This document shows, piece by piece, positions 17,001-23,578 of a stretch of 34,368 bases of DNA. Source of the stretch: Ravibacter sp964559125 (GTDB lineage Bacteria > Bacteroidota > Bacteroidia > Cytophagales > Spirosomataceae); assembly GCA_964559125.1 (NCBI GenBank), contig CAZLGW010000048.1, forward strand, positions 1 through 34,368, written 5' to 3'. The notes under the pieces are model-generated. The model saw only the letters and a program-made list of their open reading frames with translations. It did no database searches and was not told the origin of the DNA. Position 1 is the stretch's first letter, and each line of letters opens with the position of its first letter. The position numbers and the translations under genes are program-made.

Positions 17001-17363
17001 GATGCAAACGGCGTAGGGTTATATAAGCCTAATAATACGGTAACGAGCAATATCTATACGTATTACCAGGCCCTTACGCTCGACCGCTATAACGGCGAGG
17101 CGCATACGTTCAGTACCTCTTTCCTGAAGTTCCGGGAGGCGAGGCTTGAATATAATTTCCCGGCTGCGTTTTGCAAAAGGACCGGCTTCCTCCAGGGCGG
17201 GAGCATTTCGGTGTTTGCCACCAATATTTTCTCGTGGGACAAATGGCCGCAATTCGACCCTGAAGGAGGTATGATGACGGGTACCAACGTTTTCAACGGC
17301 ATAGAAGCCGGTACCTACCCGATGACGCGTACCCAGGGCGTTAACCTGAGATTGTCGTTTTAG
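14031..17363 (+). CDS. SusC/RagA-family TonB-dependent outer-membrane transporter
   Basis: 1110 residues. Signal peptide (1-24), carboxypeptidase-regulatory-like domain (about 28-105: VRGTVLDSKDQSPIVGASILVRG), then a TonB-box-like segment and the plug domain with the SusC signature around 224-258 (INPEDVESVTVLKGPAATALYG and SRAANGAIIITTKSG). The remainder is a 22-strand-type barrel ending in VNLRLSF with the usual terminal Phe. It imports a ligand captured by the SusD partner, powered by TonB. There is no STN domain, so it does not signal through an anti-sigma factor; control by the divergent DeoR protein fits this. Second gene of the operon; the substrate is not readable from sequence but the neighbours suggest a phosphorylated compound. 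Confidence 0.96.
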   Translation: MRSKTILTLVTAWLLSLASVQTMAQERVVRGTVLDSKDQSPIVGASILVRGTSSGTITDADGNFNINVPDRNSVLVVSFIGYTGQEITVGNQSVINVTLEESATELSGVVVTALGLSREEASLGYSVTKVDNSALTQVPTNNWLSAMNGRVAGLTMNGAGSGPINSVRVTLRGDQSLNYGGNEALFVVDGVPVRSGTTATSSSSSYTNSGSDFPVDYGNGASDINPEDVESVTVLKGPAATALYGSRAANGAIIITTKSGRKTKGIGVTLSSTFVAERAGYWPDFQTEYGSGTDMGLNEYNFWTLSPDLVGTTDYPPRNISRYAWGEKLDPNKLRYQYEGKNWETGMIEKTPFVYQDDWFTGIFKTGVTFNNSIDVSGNNGKGTNVRVSLNQNKNEWILPNTGFDRKNLSFSLESPVNDWVKFKTKVNYYRTTSDNMPMAGYHQTTVMYDLMWGYNTNSMSNWRDEYFQGRFNAINRNATISENGNSLVFAGTGSYNPYRVLYEELNTMNKNRVFGFAGFSVDLAKVAEGLTLDFKSGMDMSTDFRTQRKPKMTFGWENGFYREQSLTNYEFNSDFLLKYQKELLDNRLSTTIAFGGNNMVNEYQSNTVQLSELDIDGVYHTSNVPTGVNPSPTNFRSKKVINSLYGFASFGWDNKYYLDLTGRNDWSSTLSRNNWSYFYPSVAASILLDRVFNLETTAVSLAKLRLSWANVGNDTSPYALDQYYNASSISGGYTLPGTIPDPMIKPENVESWELGVDTRFFHNRLGLDLALYNSATTNQIVSVDIDPIVGASSMRINAGKISNKGIEIALSATPVKSKDFTWNVNLNWARNINKLVSLQDGWDPETPLETNMGTTIGGRLHVYSYVGEEMYKLYGFALKKAPEGSYCVDDNGNQYDCSGKVVLDANTGLPSLVSTADHYLGKVNPEWRGGFNTSFKYKNFTLNMMFNYQWGGNRFSVTNGILSYQGKLKNSLEGRYDGIVAEGVNLVSEDANGVGLYKPNNTVTSNIYTYYQALTLDRYNGEAHTFSTSFLKFREARLEYNFPAAFCKRTGFLQGGSISVFATNIFSWDKWPQFDPEGGMMTGTNVFNGIEAGTYPMTRTQGVNLRLSF

Positions 17364-17406
17364 CAATTTAGCTATGGCAGTTTATCATCACATCAATTAT
17401 ATACCG

Positions 17407-18978
17407 ATGAGAAGTTTAAGATACATCATTACATACGGGCTTGTATTGGGATTGCTAAGTGCATGTACCAATAACTTTGAGGAGATCAACACCAATCCCA
17501 ACCGCACAACGGTGGGTATGATCCAGGCTTCGGGTATGTTCGAGCCCATATTGTACAATTCCGCCAACCAATGGCTGAACCGTACCTGGTACTACAACAA
17601 CGAGCTGATCCAGTTTACCGCATTTACGGGCGGTGTTACCCGCCGGGAACATTTGTATTTCCTGGAAGATTCGAGAGACTGGTACGGCTTCTGGAACCAT
17701 TATGCTACTTACGGTAACAATGTCAACCACATGTACCAGTTGGCTCAGCAGCAGGATAAAAGATCGTTGGAAGCAATTGCACTAACATTTAAGGTATTGT
17801 TTTTTTCCAATATGACGGATATGTTCGGAAGCGTTCCGTACGAGGAAGCGTTTACCGGAAGGGAACTCGGGGGAACCATTACGCCGAAATTCAATACGCA
17901 GAAAGAAGTGTACGAATTCCTCTTTGCGGACCTGGAGGCGGCAAATGACATTTATGCGACAAATCCCGTTTTTGAGACCCCAACTATGGATGGTATGTAT
18001 GGTGGCAATATGGCGGCCTGGAGAAAATTTAATAATTCACTCTACCTAAGGCTTTTGTGCAGGGTGAGCGGCCGAACCGAAATGAACGCGGGCGCTAAGA
18101 TCACCGAGATATTGAACAACTCCGGCAAGTACCCGATCTTTACCTCGAATGCAGATAATGCTACCGTCAAATTTTCGGGGAATGACCCGTACATCAGCAA
18201 TTTCGGGCTAACGACAGAAAGCGAGTTCACCTCGAGCGGAAGAAAGCTTACGCGTCAGCTTATCGGCATGACCGTGCAGACGGATGCAAGCGGGAATCAG
18301 ATATATGTCGATCCGCGCCTGCCGATTATCGGTAAGAAAAACACGGTTACGCAGGTCAACCCGGATAACATCTGGATCGGTACGAAGTCGGGCTGTACGG
18401 ATGAGGAGCGTAGTGTCGTAGACAGGGGAACGTCATGGCTTAATCAAAGGGTTTTCTGTCGCAGGGATGCGCCCGCCACGTATATGGATTACGCCGAAGT
18501 GCAGTTGATCTTTGCCGAAGCCGCCCTCAAAGGGCTGATACCCGGCGGCGAACAGGCAGCAAAAGGCTACTATGAAGCCGGCCTGACGGCTTCCATGCAG
18601 AAATGGTCGGCACAAGGCGCTTATTCGGAAACGCCGACGTCCATTACCCAGGCTGAAATCGCTACCTACCTCGCCTCGCCGCTCGGTTCATGGGATCTGG
18701 CTACCGACAAGGCCCAATTTCTGGGAAATCAGAAATACCTGGCCCTTTTCTGGGTAGGTATGGAAGCCTATCATGAGTACCGCAGGACGGGCTACCCCGT
18801 GCTGACGATCGGGGAGGGCACAATCTATAACGACCGTGTGCTGCCTACGCGCTTCGGGTACCCCAACACCACGATGTCTACCAACAATGCCAACGTGACG
18901 GAGGCACTGAGCGCCATGGGCGGCGATAATAGTATGAAAACACCCGTATGGTGGAGTAAGCAGGCAATTTCAAAATAG
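17407..18978 (+). CDS. SusD/RagB-family substrate-binding lipoprotein (SusD-like_2 type)
   Basis: 523 residues from the ATG at 17407, chosen because it yields a signal peptide with lipobox LSAC (Cys20); an upstream in-frame ATG at 17374 would add eleven residues. The mature protein starts TNNFEEINTNPNR, the hallmark of the SusD-like_2 branch, and has helical TPR-like segments, for example YMDYAEVQLIFAEAALKG near residue 360 and NQKYLALFWVGMEAYHEYRRTGYP near residue 440. It should cap the SusC barrel on the cell surface and bind the ligand. 43 bases separate it from the susC stop. Confidence 0.94.
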   Translation: MRSLRYIITYGLVLGLLSACTNNFEEINTNPNRTTVGMIQASGMFEPILYNSANQWLNRTWYYNNELIQFTAFTGGVTRREHLYFLEDSRDWYGFWNHYATYGNNVNHMYQLAQQQDKRSLEAIALTFKVLFFSNMTDMFGSVPYEEAFTGRELGGTITPKFNTQKEVYEFLFADLEAANDIYATNPVFETPTMDGMYGGNMAAWRKFNNSLYLRLLCRVSGRTEMNAGAKITEILNNSGKYPIFTSNADNATVKFSGNDPYISNFGLTTESEFTSSGRKLTRQLIGMTVQTDASGNQIYVDPRLPIIGKKNTVTQVNPDNIWIGTKSGCTDEERSVVDRGTSWLNQRVFCRRDAPATYMDYAEVQLIFAEAALKGLIPGGEQAAKGYYEAGLTASMQKWSAQGAYSETPTSITQAEIATYLASPLGSWDLATDKAQFLGNQKYLALFWVGMEAYHEYRRTGYPVLTIGEGTIYNDRVLPTRFGYPNTTMSTNNANVTEALSAMGGDNSMKTPVWWSKQAISK

Positions 18979-18983
18979 GAACT

Positions 18984-20210
18984 ATGAAACCGGATAATAT
19001 CTTTTCAGTGATGCGCGCAGGAGCGCTTGCCGCTGCGATCATTTTTGCCTGCGCATTTTTCCTGCAGTCATGCAAGGAGGACGACGGCGTGAAGGGCGAT
19101 CCCGCCTTCGCGATCGAAGGCAGCCCGACCGGGATGACGTCGCCGGTAGCGGGTAAAACCGAAAGTTATGTGGTGCGCGCCAACCGCCCGTGGAAAATAG
19201 TGGCGAAAGAAGAAGGCAACTGGGTGAAGGCATTTCCCGACGAGGGCGATGACGACGGTATTTTCAAAATTATTGTGAGTGCCAACAGAGGCTTCGAGCA
19301 GCGTATCATGAACTTTGCCTTTGTCGTCGACGGGGTAGAGCAGCCCGTACTTTTCCGCGTGGAGCAGGACGCCAATGTACCTTACATCAATTTACCCGAC
19401 GCAGTAACCGTCCCCTCTACCGGTGGAGCGTTTGTGGTAGAGGTTGCTTCCAATGTAAACTGGAATTATACCCTGGCTGACAACGACTGGATTTCCGGAA
19501 CCTCGGTCACACCTACCGCCATCACCTTTACCGCGGCATCGAACAATGGTCCGGAGCGGTCGGTAGCCCTGACGGTTACGGCAACCGACCACCCGTCGGT
19601 CTCGAGAGTGATCAACCTCGTGCAGTCGCCCGGCACCATTGTGCTGGAAGAAGACTTCAGCTGGCTGTCGTACGGCAGCGCGGTACCCTATACCACCACC
19701 GGCGAGACCATCATCACGAACTGGACACCGGAGCAGCAGAACCGTGGCTGGACAAGCTCGCTCAATCCGTTCAGCAACGACAGGCCATGCTATGCCCGCC
19801 AGGGTTTTGTCAAACTCGGCAAAACCAGCTATGGCGGCGACATCATTTCGCCCAAGCTATCGGGTATTACCGGAACGAAAAACCTGAAAGTGACATTCAA
19901 AGCTGCAGCCTATGTTTCGGCAGCCGGGACAGTGATCGACTCCCGCGATCTGGTCATAGAAGTGCTCGGCGCCGGTACGCCCAGCGTGAGCCTGATCAAG
20001 GTAGAAAATGTTCCCAATACCCAGCCGGAAGACAACGAAGGCAAAGTAAATGACATATGGGACCCGGCCAGGGCATTTACTTTTACCATCACCGGAGCCA
20101 CTGCCGAGACGCAGATCAGGTTTTTTGCCAAAGCCTTCGACCTGCGCAGCGAAACGCCCAATACGAACCGGATCTTCCTGGATGATATCAAAGCGGAGAT
20201 AATCGAATAG
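18984..20210 (+). CDS. BACON-domain surface lipoprotein (SusE/F-position)
   Basis: 408 residues. Lipobox LQSC with Cys30; an internal start at residue 10 would also give a good signal. Two tandem BACON-like domains follow: about 37-125 (SYVVRANRPWKIVAKEEGNW, ending VLFRVEQDA) and about 132-214 (FVVEVASNVNWNY, ending RVINLVQSPG). The C-terminal half (about 215-408) is a jelly-roll-like beta domain starting IVLEEDFSWLSYG and ending FLDDIKAEIIE, a fold typical of carbohydrate-binding or choice-of-anchor modules. Last gene of the operon; its start is five bases after the susD stop. It most likely assists ligand capture at the surface. Confidence 0.85.
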   Translation: MKPDNIFSVMRAGALAAAIIFACAFFLQSCKEDDGVKGDPAFAIEGSPTGMTSPVAGKTESYVVRANRPWKIVAKEEGNWVKAFPDEGDDDGIFKIIVSANRGFEQRIMNFAFVVDGVEQPVLFRVEQDANVPYINLPDAVTVPSTGGAFVVEVASNVNWNYTLADNDWISGTSVTPTAITFTAASNNGPERSVALTVTATDHPSVSRVINLVQSPGTIVLEEDFSWLSYGSAVPYTTTGETIITNWTPEQQNRGWTSSLNPFSNDRPCYARQGFVKLGKTSYGGDIISPKLSGITGTKNLKVTFKAAAYVSAAGTVIDSRDLVIEVLGAGTPSVSLIKVENVPNTQPEDNEGKVNDIWDPARAFTFTITGATAETQIRFFAKAFDLRSETPNTNRIFLDDIKAEIIE

Positions 20211-20232
20211 GCGTCAGATCCTGGCCTGTTTC

Positions 20233-20275
20233 TTGCCCCTGTCTCAGTTTTTTGAGGCAGGGGCAAATGCGTTTT
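20233..20275 (+). terminator. Terminator of the phosphoesterase-susCD operon
   Basis: A 14-bp stem with one G-U pair: TTGCCCCTGTCTCA (20233-20246) and TGAGGCAGGGGCAA (20253-20266), followed by ATGCGTTTTT. It lies 22 bases after the last stop of the operon. Confidence 0.8.
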
Positions 20276-20323
20276 TCACCCGCGAGGGCCTTATCTTATT
20301 GACCATGCGGTCGGTACGTTGTA

Positions 20324-20626
20324 TCAGGCGACATTCTGGCTTTCGAATTTCCTGATCTCACTCAGTTCTTCCGAGCTGCTTTTTTCCTCCTCCTCGATGT
20401 CATAATCATTCTGAAGACCAAGCCAGAACTTGGGCGAATTACCGAAATACTTACTCAACCGGAGGGCAGTATCAGCTGTAATCCTGCGGTTTCCTTTGAT
20501 GATTTCAGAAATTCTGGTCTGGGGGATTTTCAAGTCCTTCGAAAGCCGGTAGGACGTAATTCCCAGGGGTTCCAGAAATTCGCAATACAGAATTTCTCCG
20601 GGATGTATATTGGGGAGCTTTTCCAT
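20324..20626 (-). CDS. higA: HigA-family antitoxin (XRE HTH)
   Basis: 100 residues. The start IHPGEILYCEFLEPLGITSYRLSKDLKIPQTRISEIIKGNRRITADTALRLSKYFGNSPKFWLGLQNDYDIE is the classic HigA/VapI pattern, with the HTH at about 20-60. It binds and neutralises the HigB toxin and represses the operon. It is the second gene, ten bases after the toxin stop, which is the usual toxin-first order of higBA. Confidence 0.93.
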   Translation of the reverse strand: MEKLPNIHPGEILYCEFLEPLGITSYRLSKDLKIPQTRISEIIKGNRRITADTALRLSKYFGNSPKFWLGLQNDYDIEEEEKSSSEELSEIRKFESQNVA

Positions 20627-20636
20627 TTCTTTATGT

Positions 20637-20918
20637 TCAATGATAATCGACTATTTCTACTTCGCTTGCATTTCCTTTGTCCCACTGAAAGATAATCCTA
20701 CATTGTTTATTAATCCTTATACTATAAAACCCCTCAAGATTTCCTGACAACTTTTCCAGCCTGTTGGAAGGAGGGATCCGCAGATCTGCGATATCTTGCG
20801 AGTTATGCAGCATTCTGAGCTTTCGGCGTCCGATATGCTGAATTTCAGACGGTATCTTTTTAATGTGAACGCCGTTCCATATTTGTTCCGTCTCCTTTGA
20901 GCCAAAAGAAATAATCAT
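20637..20918 (-). CDS. higB: HigB-family toxin (RelE/ParE superfamily ribonuclease)
   Basis: 93 residues from the ATG at 20918. I prefer this start to the in-frame ATG at 20972 because a perfect -7 box lies at 20943-20950, downstream of that codon. The body matches HigB: GSKETEQIWNG near the N-terminus, RRKLRMLHNSQDIADLRIPPSNRLEKL, then NLEGFYSIRINKQCRIIFQWDKGNASEVEIVDYH. The R-rich centre and the final DYH are family hallmarks. It cleaves mRNA at the ribosome in characterised homologues. Forms an operon with the antitoxin. Confidence 0.93.
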   Translation of the reverse strand: MIISFGSKETEQIWNGVHIKKIPSEIQHIGRRKLRMLHNSQDIADLRIPPSNRLEKLSGNLEGFYSIRINKQCRIIFQWDKGNASEVEIVDYH

Positions 20919-20942
20919 AATACCGTTTCGCGTTACTAACGT

Positions 20943-20950
20943 CAAAGGTA
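20943..20950 (-). promoter_or_regulatory. -7 box of higBA
   Basis: The minus strand reads TACCTTTG, a perfect TAnnTTTG match 24 bases before the ATG at 20918. It supports the shorter toxin start. Confidence 0.55.
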
Positions 20951-21000
20951 AGTAGTAAATGCTGTTTTTCAAATAGTGATAGTGAAATCGGGTCTATGAC

Positions 21001-21073
21001 TGAGAAAACGGTTTTCTCAATACAGGTCGAAGACCTGTTATTGCGCTTTCAGCGTCTGAAGACGCGAAAGAGC
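21001..21073. repeat. Cluster of three short hairpins upstream of higBA
   Basis: TGAGAAAAC-G-GTTTTCTCA (21001-21019), ACAGGTC-GAA-GACCTGT (21022-21038), and GCGTC-TGAA-GACGC (21052-21065), the last nested in a second stem of GCTTTC with GAAAG. The second and third share GAA in the loop. No T-run follows. It may be a structured RNA, a tandem terminator or debris of a mobile element; I cannot decide. Confidence 0.5.
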
Positions 21074-21158
21074 GGGAATTCTGTGAAGAATTTTTATGAG
21101 ATTTGAAACGCACTTTTCCACTGCGGGTTTGTGGAAGCGATTAAGAAGGGCTGAATGA

Positions 21159-21314
21159 TTATTTTTTAAGCTTAGACAGATCGTATCCCTTCAGCACGTG
21201 ATTTACAAGGTAGTCCGTCTTGGCATTGGCCGCCTCTTCGATTGTCTGGAATTTTTTGTCGAGTGGGTGGGCTTGCTTAGATTCCGATCTGTTTTTTTTG
21301 TCTGTGATAGCCAT
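21159..21314 (-). CDS. Small hypothetical protein, 51 residues
   Basis: The ATG at 21314 opens a frame of 51 codons ending TAA at 21159-21161. The protein is hydrophilic and lysine-rich: start MAITDKKNRSESK, centre IEEAANAKTDYLVNHV, end GYDLSKLKK. It has no signal, membrane segment or cysteine. The composition and the absence of long competing frames suggest a real small gene; the family is unknown to me. It lies 98 bases downstream of the intact XRE regulator on the same strand and may be transcribed with it. Confidence 0.55.
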   Translation of the reverse strand: MAITDKKNRSESKQAHPLDKKFQTIEEAANAKTDYLVNHVLKGYDLSKLKK

Positions 21315-21412
21315 AGGTTTATCCGCTTAATTTTCGAAGTAGTTTCCATATCTATTGATGGGATAGATGACCATTTCATCCATCGGTAGTCTGCCAGAAG
21401 TACGTTCCTATA

Positions 21413-21826
21413 CTACTTTTTACCTTCTGTCAATCGCTCCAGTCTTGCCATCATTTCATCCTTCTCCTTCAGCATCCTTTCATAAAGGGCCATTTTTTCC
21501 TCATGTAACTGGACAAACTTTTCGATGGAATTAAAGTGCTGTACATCAGCTCTATTATAGCCGATCGAACCATTATCAAAAGTACTGGCTATAATATTAA
21601 CGGCCTGCTCCTCATCAAAATTCTGAAACGCCTCCACCGGTATTTTCAGTGCGGAGGATATCTGTTGCAACAGACTAGCTTCTATAGTTTCCTTTTGCTC
21701 GATAAGGGATACTTTTTGTTGGTTCCACTCTTCTCCCAGCTCCCAGGCGAGGGCATCCTGCTTGATACCCAGCATTTCGCGGAAACGCTTTATGTTACGG
21801 CCCTGATGTATTGTATGGTTTGGCAT
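21413..21826 (-). CDS. XRE-type HTH regulator with coiled-coil tail (intact paralogue)
   Basis: 137 residues. The XRE helix-turn-helix spans about 8-65 (GRNIKRFREMLGIKQDALAW, then QKVSLIEQKETI and LKIPVEAF). The AFQNFDEEQAVNIIAS segment follows, and the tail (about 105-137; LHEEKMALYERMLKEKDEMMARLERL) is a probable coiled coil for dimerisation. It is the intact version of the gene at 2333-2728, to which it is clearly paralogous along the C-terminal two-thirds. Its promoter overlaps a dyad shared with that copy, so autoregulation is likely. Targets unknown. It is divergent from the ArsR gene. Confidence 0.88.
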   Translation of the reverse strand: MPNHTIHQGRNIKRFREMLGIKQDALAWELGEEWNQQKVSLIEQKETIEASLLQQISSALKIPVEAFQNFDEEQAVNIIASTFDNGSIGYNRADVQHFNSIEKFVQLHEEKMALYERMLKEKDEMMARLERLTEGKK

Positions 21827-21839
21827 AGTATTAAAAGTT

Positions 21840-21854
21840 TACAGGACAAATGTA
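21840..21854 (-). promoter_or_regulatory. Promoter/operator palindrome of the XRE regulator
   Basis: TACAGGACAAATGTA is a dyad (TACA-N7-TGTA). On the minus strand it includes the -7 box TACATTTG (complement of 21847-21854), about 20 bases upstream of the start. It matches 2743-2759. Confidence 0.6.
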
Positions 21855-21883
21855 GTTTATTCGCCGTATAATCCGATGGTGTG

Positions 21884-21934
21884 TAGGCAGGTAAAATACA
21901 TGGCGAAGGAGTAAAGTAAAATATAGGCAGGTAA
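21884..21934. repeat. Direct repeat pair TAGGCAGGTAA
   Basis: The 11-mer occurs at 21884-21894 and 21924-21934, exactly 40 bp apart, in the divergent region between the XRE and ArsR genes. Four helical turns of spacing would put both on one face of the DNA. Meaning unknown. Confidence 0.45.
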
Positions 21935-21987
21935 TCTCTAAAATTAGCAAACCGCGTGGAACTATTGACATGGCTGGTTCGTTAATA

Positions 21988-22013
21988 GGTATATCGGGAA
22001 AAATCGATATATC
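21988..22013. promoter_or_regulatory. Dyad operator candidate before the ArsR gene
   Basis: TATATCG (21990-21996) and CGATATA (22005-22011) are exact inverted repeats with an 8-base spacer, ending nine bases before the arsR-type start codon. Dyads in this position commonly serve ArsR autorepression. Confidence 0.5.
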
Positions 22014-22019
22014 AATCAA

Positions 22020-22319
22020 ATGGATCATCTGGAAATATTTAAAGCGCTTTCTAACAAAACCAGGCTGGACATCCTGAACTGGCTTAAAGAACCGGAGGCA
22101 AATTTTCCCGGACAGGAGACTGAGTATTTCCGGCACGGGGTCTGCGTCGGACAGATACAGCAGAAGGCGGGGCTGACGCAATCCACGGTATCGGAATATC
22201 TGTCGATCCTGCAGCGGGCCGGGCTTGTGAAATCCACCCGTGTCGGCCAGTGGACGTATTACCAGCGTAACGAGGAGGCTTTTCAGGCTCTAAGCAAGCT
22301 TGTTCAAACTGAGATTTAA
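22020..22319 (+). CDS. ArsR-family winged-helix regulator
   Basis: 99 residues. Typical ArsR start (IFKALSNKTRLDILNWLKEPE), recognition helix region AGLTQSTVSEYLSILQRAGLVKSTRVGQWTYYQR, and a short C-terminal helix. It has one cysteine (HGVCVGQI), not the paired cysteines of classical metal sensors, so the inducer is unclear; a thiol- or redox-type signal would suit the flavin oxidoreductase gene that follows 64 bases later on the same strand. A dyad lies just upstream. Confidence 0.92.
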   Translation: MDHLEIFKALSNKTRLDILNWLKEPEANFPGQETEYFRHGVCVGQIQQKAGLTQSTVSEYLSILQRAGLVKSTRVGQWTYYQRNEEAFQALSKLVQTEI

Positions 22320-22323
22320 TTAC

Positions 22324-22386
22324 CATCTGTCTTTTAATTAGTATCATCTATCTCTCTTAATAAATCATCTGTCTCTCTTAATTATG
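22324..22386 (+). repeat. Three 21-bp tandem repeats before the oxidoreductase gene
   Basis: Units begin CATCTGTC at 22324, CATCTATC at 22345 and CATCTGTC at 22366. Units two and three share CTCTCTTAAT at the same offset; unit one is less alike. The third ends with the ATG of the oxidoreductase gene. The 21-bp period equals two helical turns. Confidence 0.7.
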
Positions 22387-23490
22387 AAATCTGATTCACT
22401 TTTCAGGCCTTTCAGCCTGAAATCACTGAATACGAGGAATCGTATCGTGATGGCGCCTATGACGCGCTCTTTTTCGCCGGATGGCGTTCCTACCGACGCC
22501 GTTGCGAGCTATTACGCCAGGCGTGCACAGGGCGAAGTCGGTCTTATCCTGTCGGAAGGTACCGTAATTGATCGCGTATCTTCCTCCAATGACCCCAATG
22601 TCCCGCATTTTTACGGGGAAGAAGCCCTGGCAGGATGGAAGAACGTGATCGACCGGGTGCATGCATCCGGTGGAAAAATGGGCCCGCAGTTATGGCACAT
22701 GGGCGTTATGGACAACCATCACTCGGGTTGGCTGCCGCCCGAACCGTTTGAAGGTCCGTCGGGTATCGGGAGGCCGGGTTTTGTAAATGGCAAAGCCATG
22801 ACAGACAGCGACATTGCAGACACCATCACTGCCTTCGGCCGGGCTGCTGCTGATGCCAAAAGGCTGGGTTTTGATACGCTGGAACTGCATGGCGCGCATG
22901 GCTATCTTATCGACCAGTTCTTCTGGGACGAGACGAATCAACGTACGGACATTTTCGGCGGGAAGACGTTGCCGGAACGCAGCCGCTTCGCCATCGAGGT
23001 GATCAAAGAAGTACGCAGGCAGGTAGGGGAGCACTTCGCCGTGATCCTTCGTTTGTCCCAGTTCAAGCCTTCTGCATACAACAACAAGCTGGTCCAAACG
23101 CCTCAGGAAATGGAAGCCTGGCTGAACCCGCTTGCCGACGCGGGCGTCGACATCTTCCATTGCTCGCAGCGCAGGTTCTGGGAGCCGGAGTTCGAGGACT
23201 CCGATCTCAACTTCGCAGGATGGGCCAAAAAATTGACCGGAAAGGCAACTATTACCGTCGGCTCCGTCGGATTGACAGGGGAATTTTTTGCTGCGTTTAG
23301 AGGAGAGAGTTCAAGTCCGAGTTCGCTCGATGAGCTTCTGCACCGCCTGGATCGTGGTGATTTCGACCTGGTGGCAGTCGGACGTCCTTTGCTTGCCGAT
23401 CCTTCATGGCCGTTAAAAATCCGCGAGGAGCGTGTCGGCGAGCTGAAAGGTTTTACCGCCGAAGTGTTAAGGGAGTTGGTGCTGGATTAG
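22384..23490 (+). CDS. NADH:flavin oxidoreductase, Old Yellow Enzyme family
   Basis: 368 residues of an FMN-binding TIM barrel. N-terminal LKSLNTRNRIVMAPMTRSF, QLWHMG, and the catalytic signature ELHGAHGYLIDQFFWDETNQRTDIFGG with the substrate-binding histidine pair H169/H172, then a phosphate-binding region VGSVGLTGEFFA and LVAVGRPLLADPSW. The family reduces activated alkenes such as enones and quinones with NAD(P)H. It is cytoplasmic. It probably shares regulation with the ArsR gene just upstream, a common arrangement for electrophile-responsive reductases. It is complete and ends before a bidirectional terminator. Confidence 0.94.
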   Translation: MKSDSLFRPFSLKSLNTRNRIVMAPMTRSFSPDGVPTDAVASYYARRAQGEVGLILSEGTVIDRVSSSNDPNVPHFYGEEALAGWKNVIDRVHASGGKMGPQLWHMGVMDNHHSGWLPPEPFEGPSGIGRPGFVNGKAMTDSDIADTITAFGRAAADAKRLGFDTLELHGAHGYLIDQFFWDETNQRTDIFGGKTLPERSRFAIEVIKEVRRQVGEHFAVILRLSQFKPSAYNNKLVQTPQEMEAWLNPLADAGVDIFHCSQRRFWEPEFEDSDLNFAGWAKKLTGKATITVGSVGLTGEFFAAFRGESSSPSSLDELLHRLDRGDFDLVAVGRPLLADPSWPLKIREERVGELKGFTAEVLRELVLD

Positions 23491-23536
23491 GGATTAGAGG
23501 GATTCTTTTGGAGAGCGAAAACTTAGCTGCATAATT

Positions 23537-23577
23537 TACCATGAAAAATCAAAATTCAGTTTTGATTTTTCATGGTA
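23537..23577. terminator. Bidirectional terminator between convergent genes
   Basis: An 18-bp perfect stem (23537-23554 and 23560-23577) with the loop TTCAG. A- and T-runs within the arms make it work for both the oxidoreductase gene and the minus-strand gene that ends at 23579. Confidence 0.85.
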
Positions 23578-23578
23578 T

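Noticed and set aside
20919..20972. Longer start for the HigB toxin
   Set aside because: The ATG at 20972 is upstream of the likely promoter box, and HigB proteins begin near MIISF.
22324..22386. CRISPR-like array
   Set aside because: Only three contiguous 21-bp units without spacers and no cas genes nearby.
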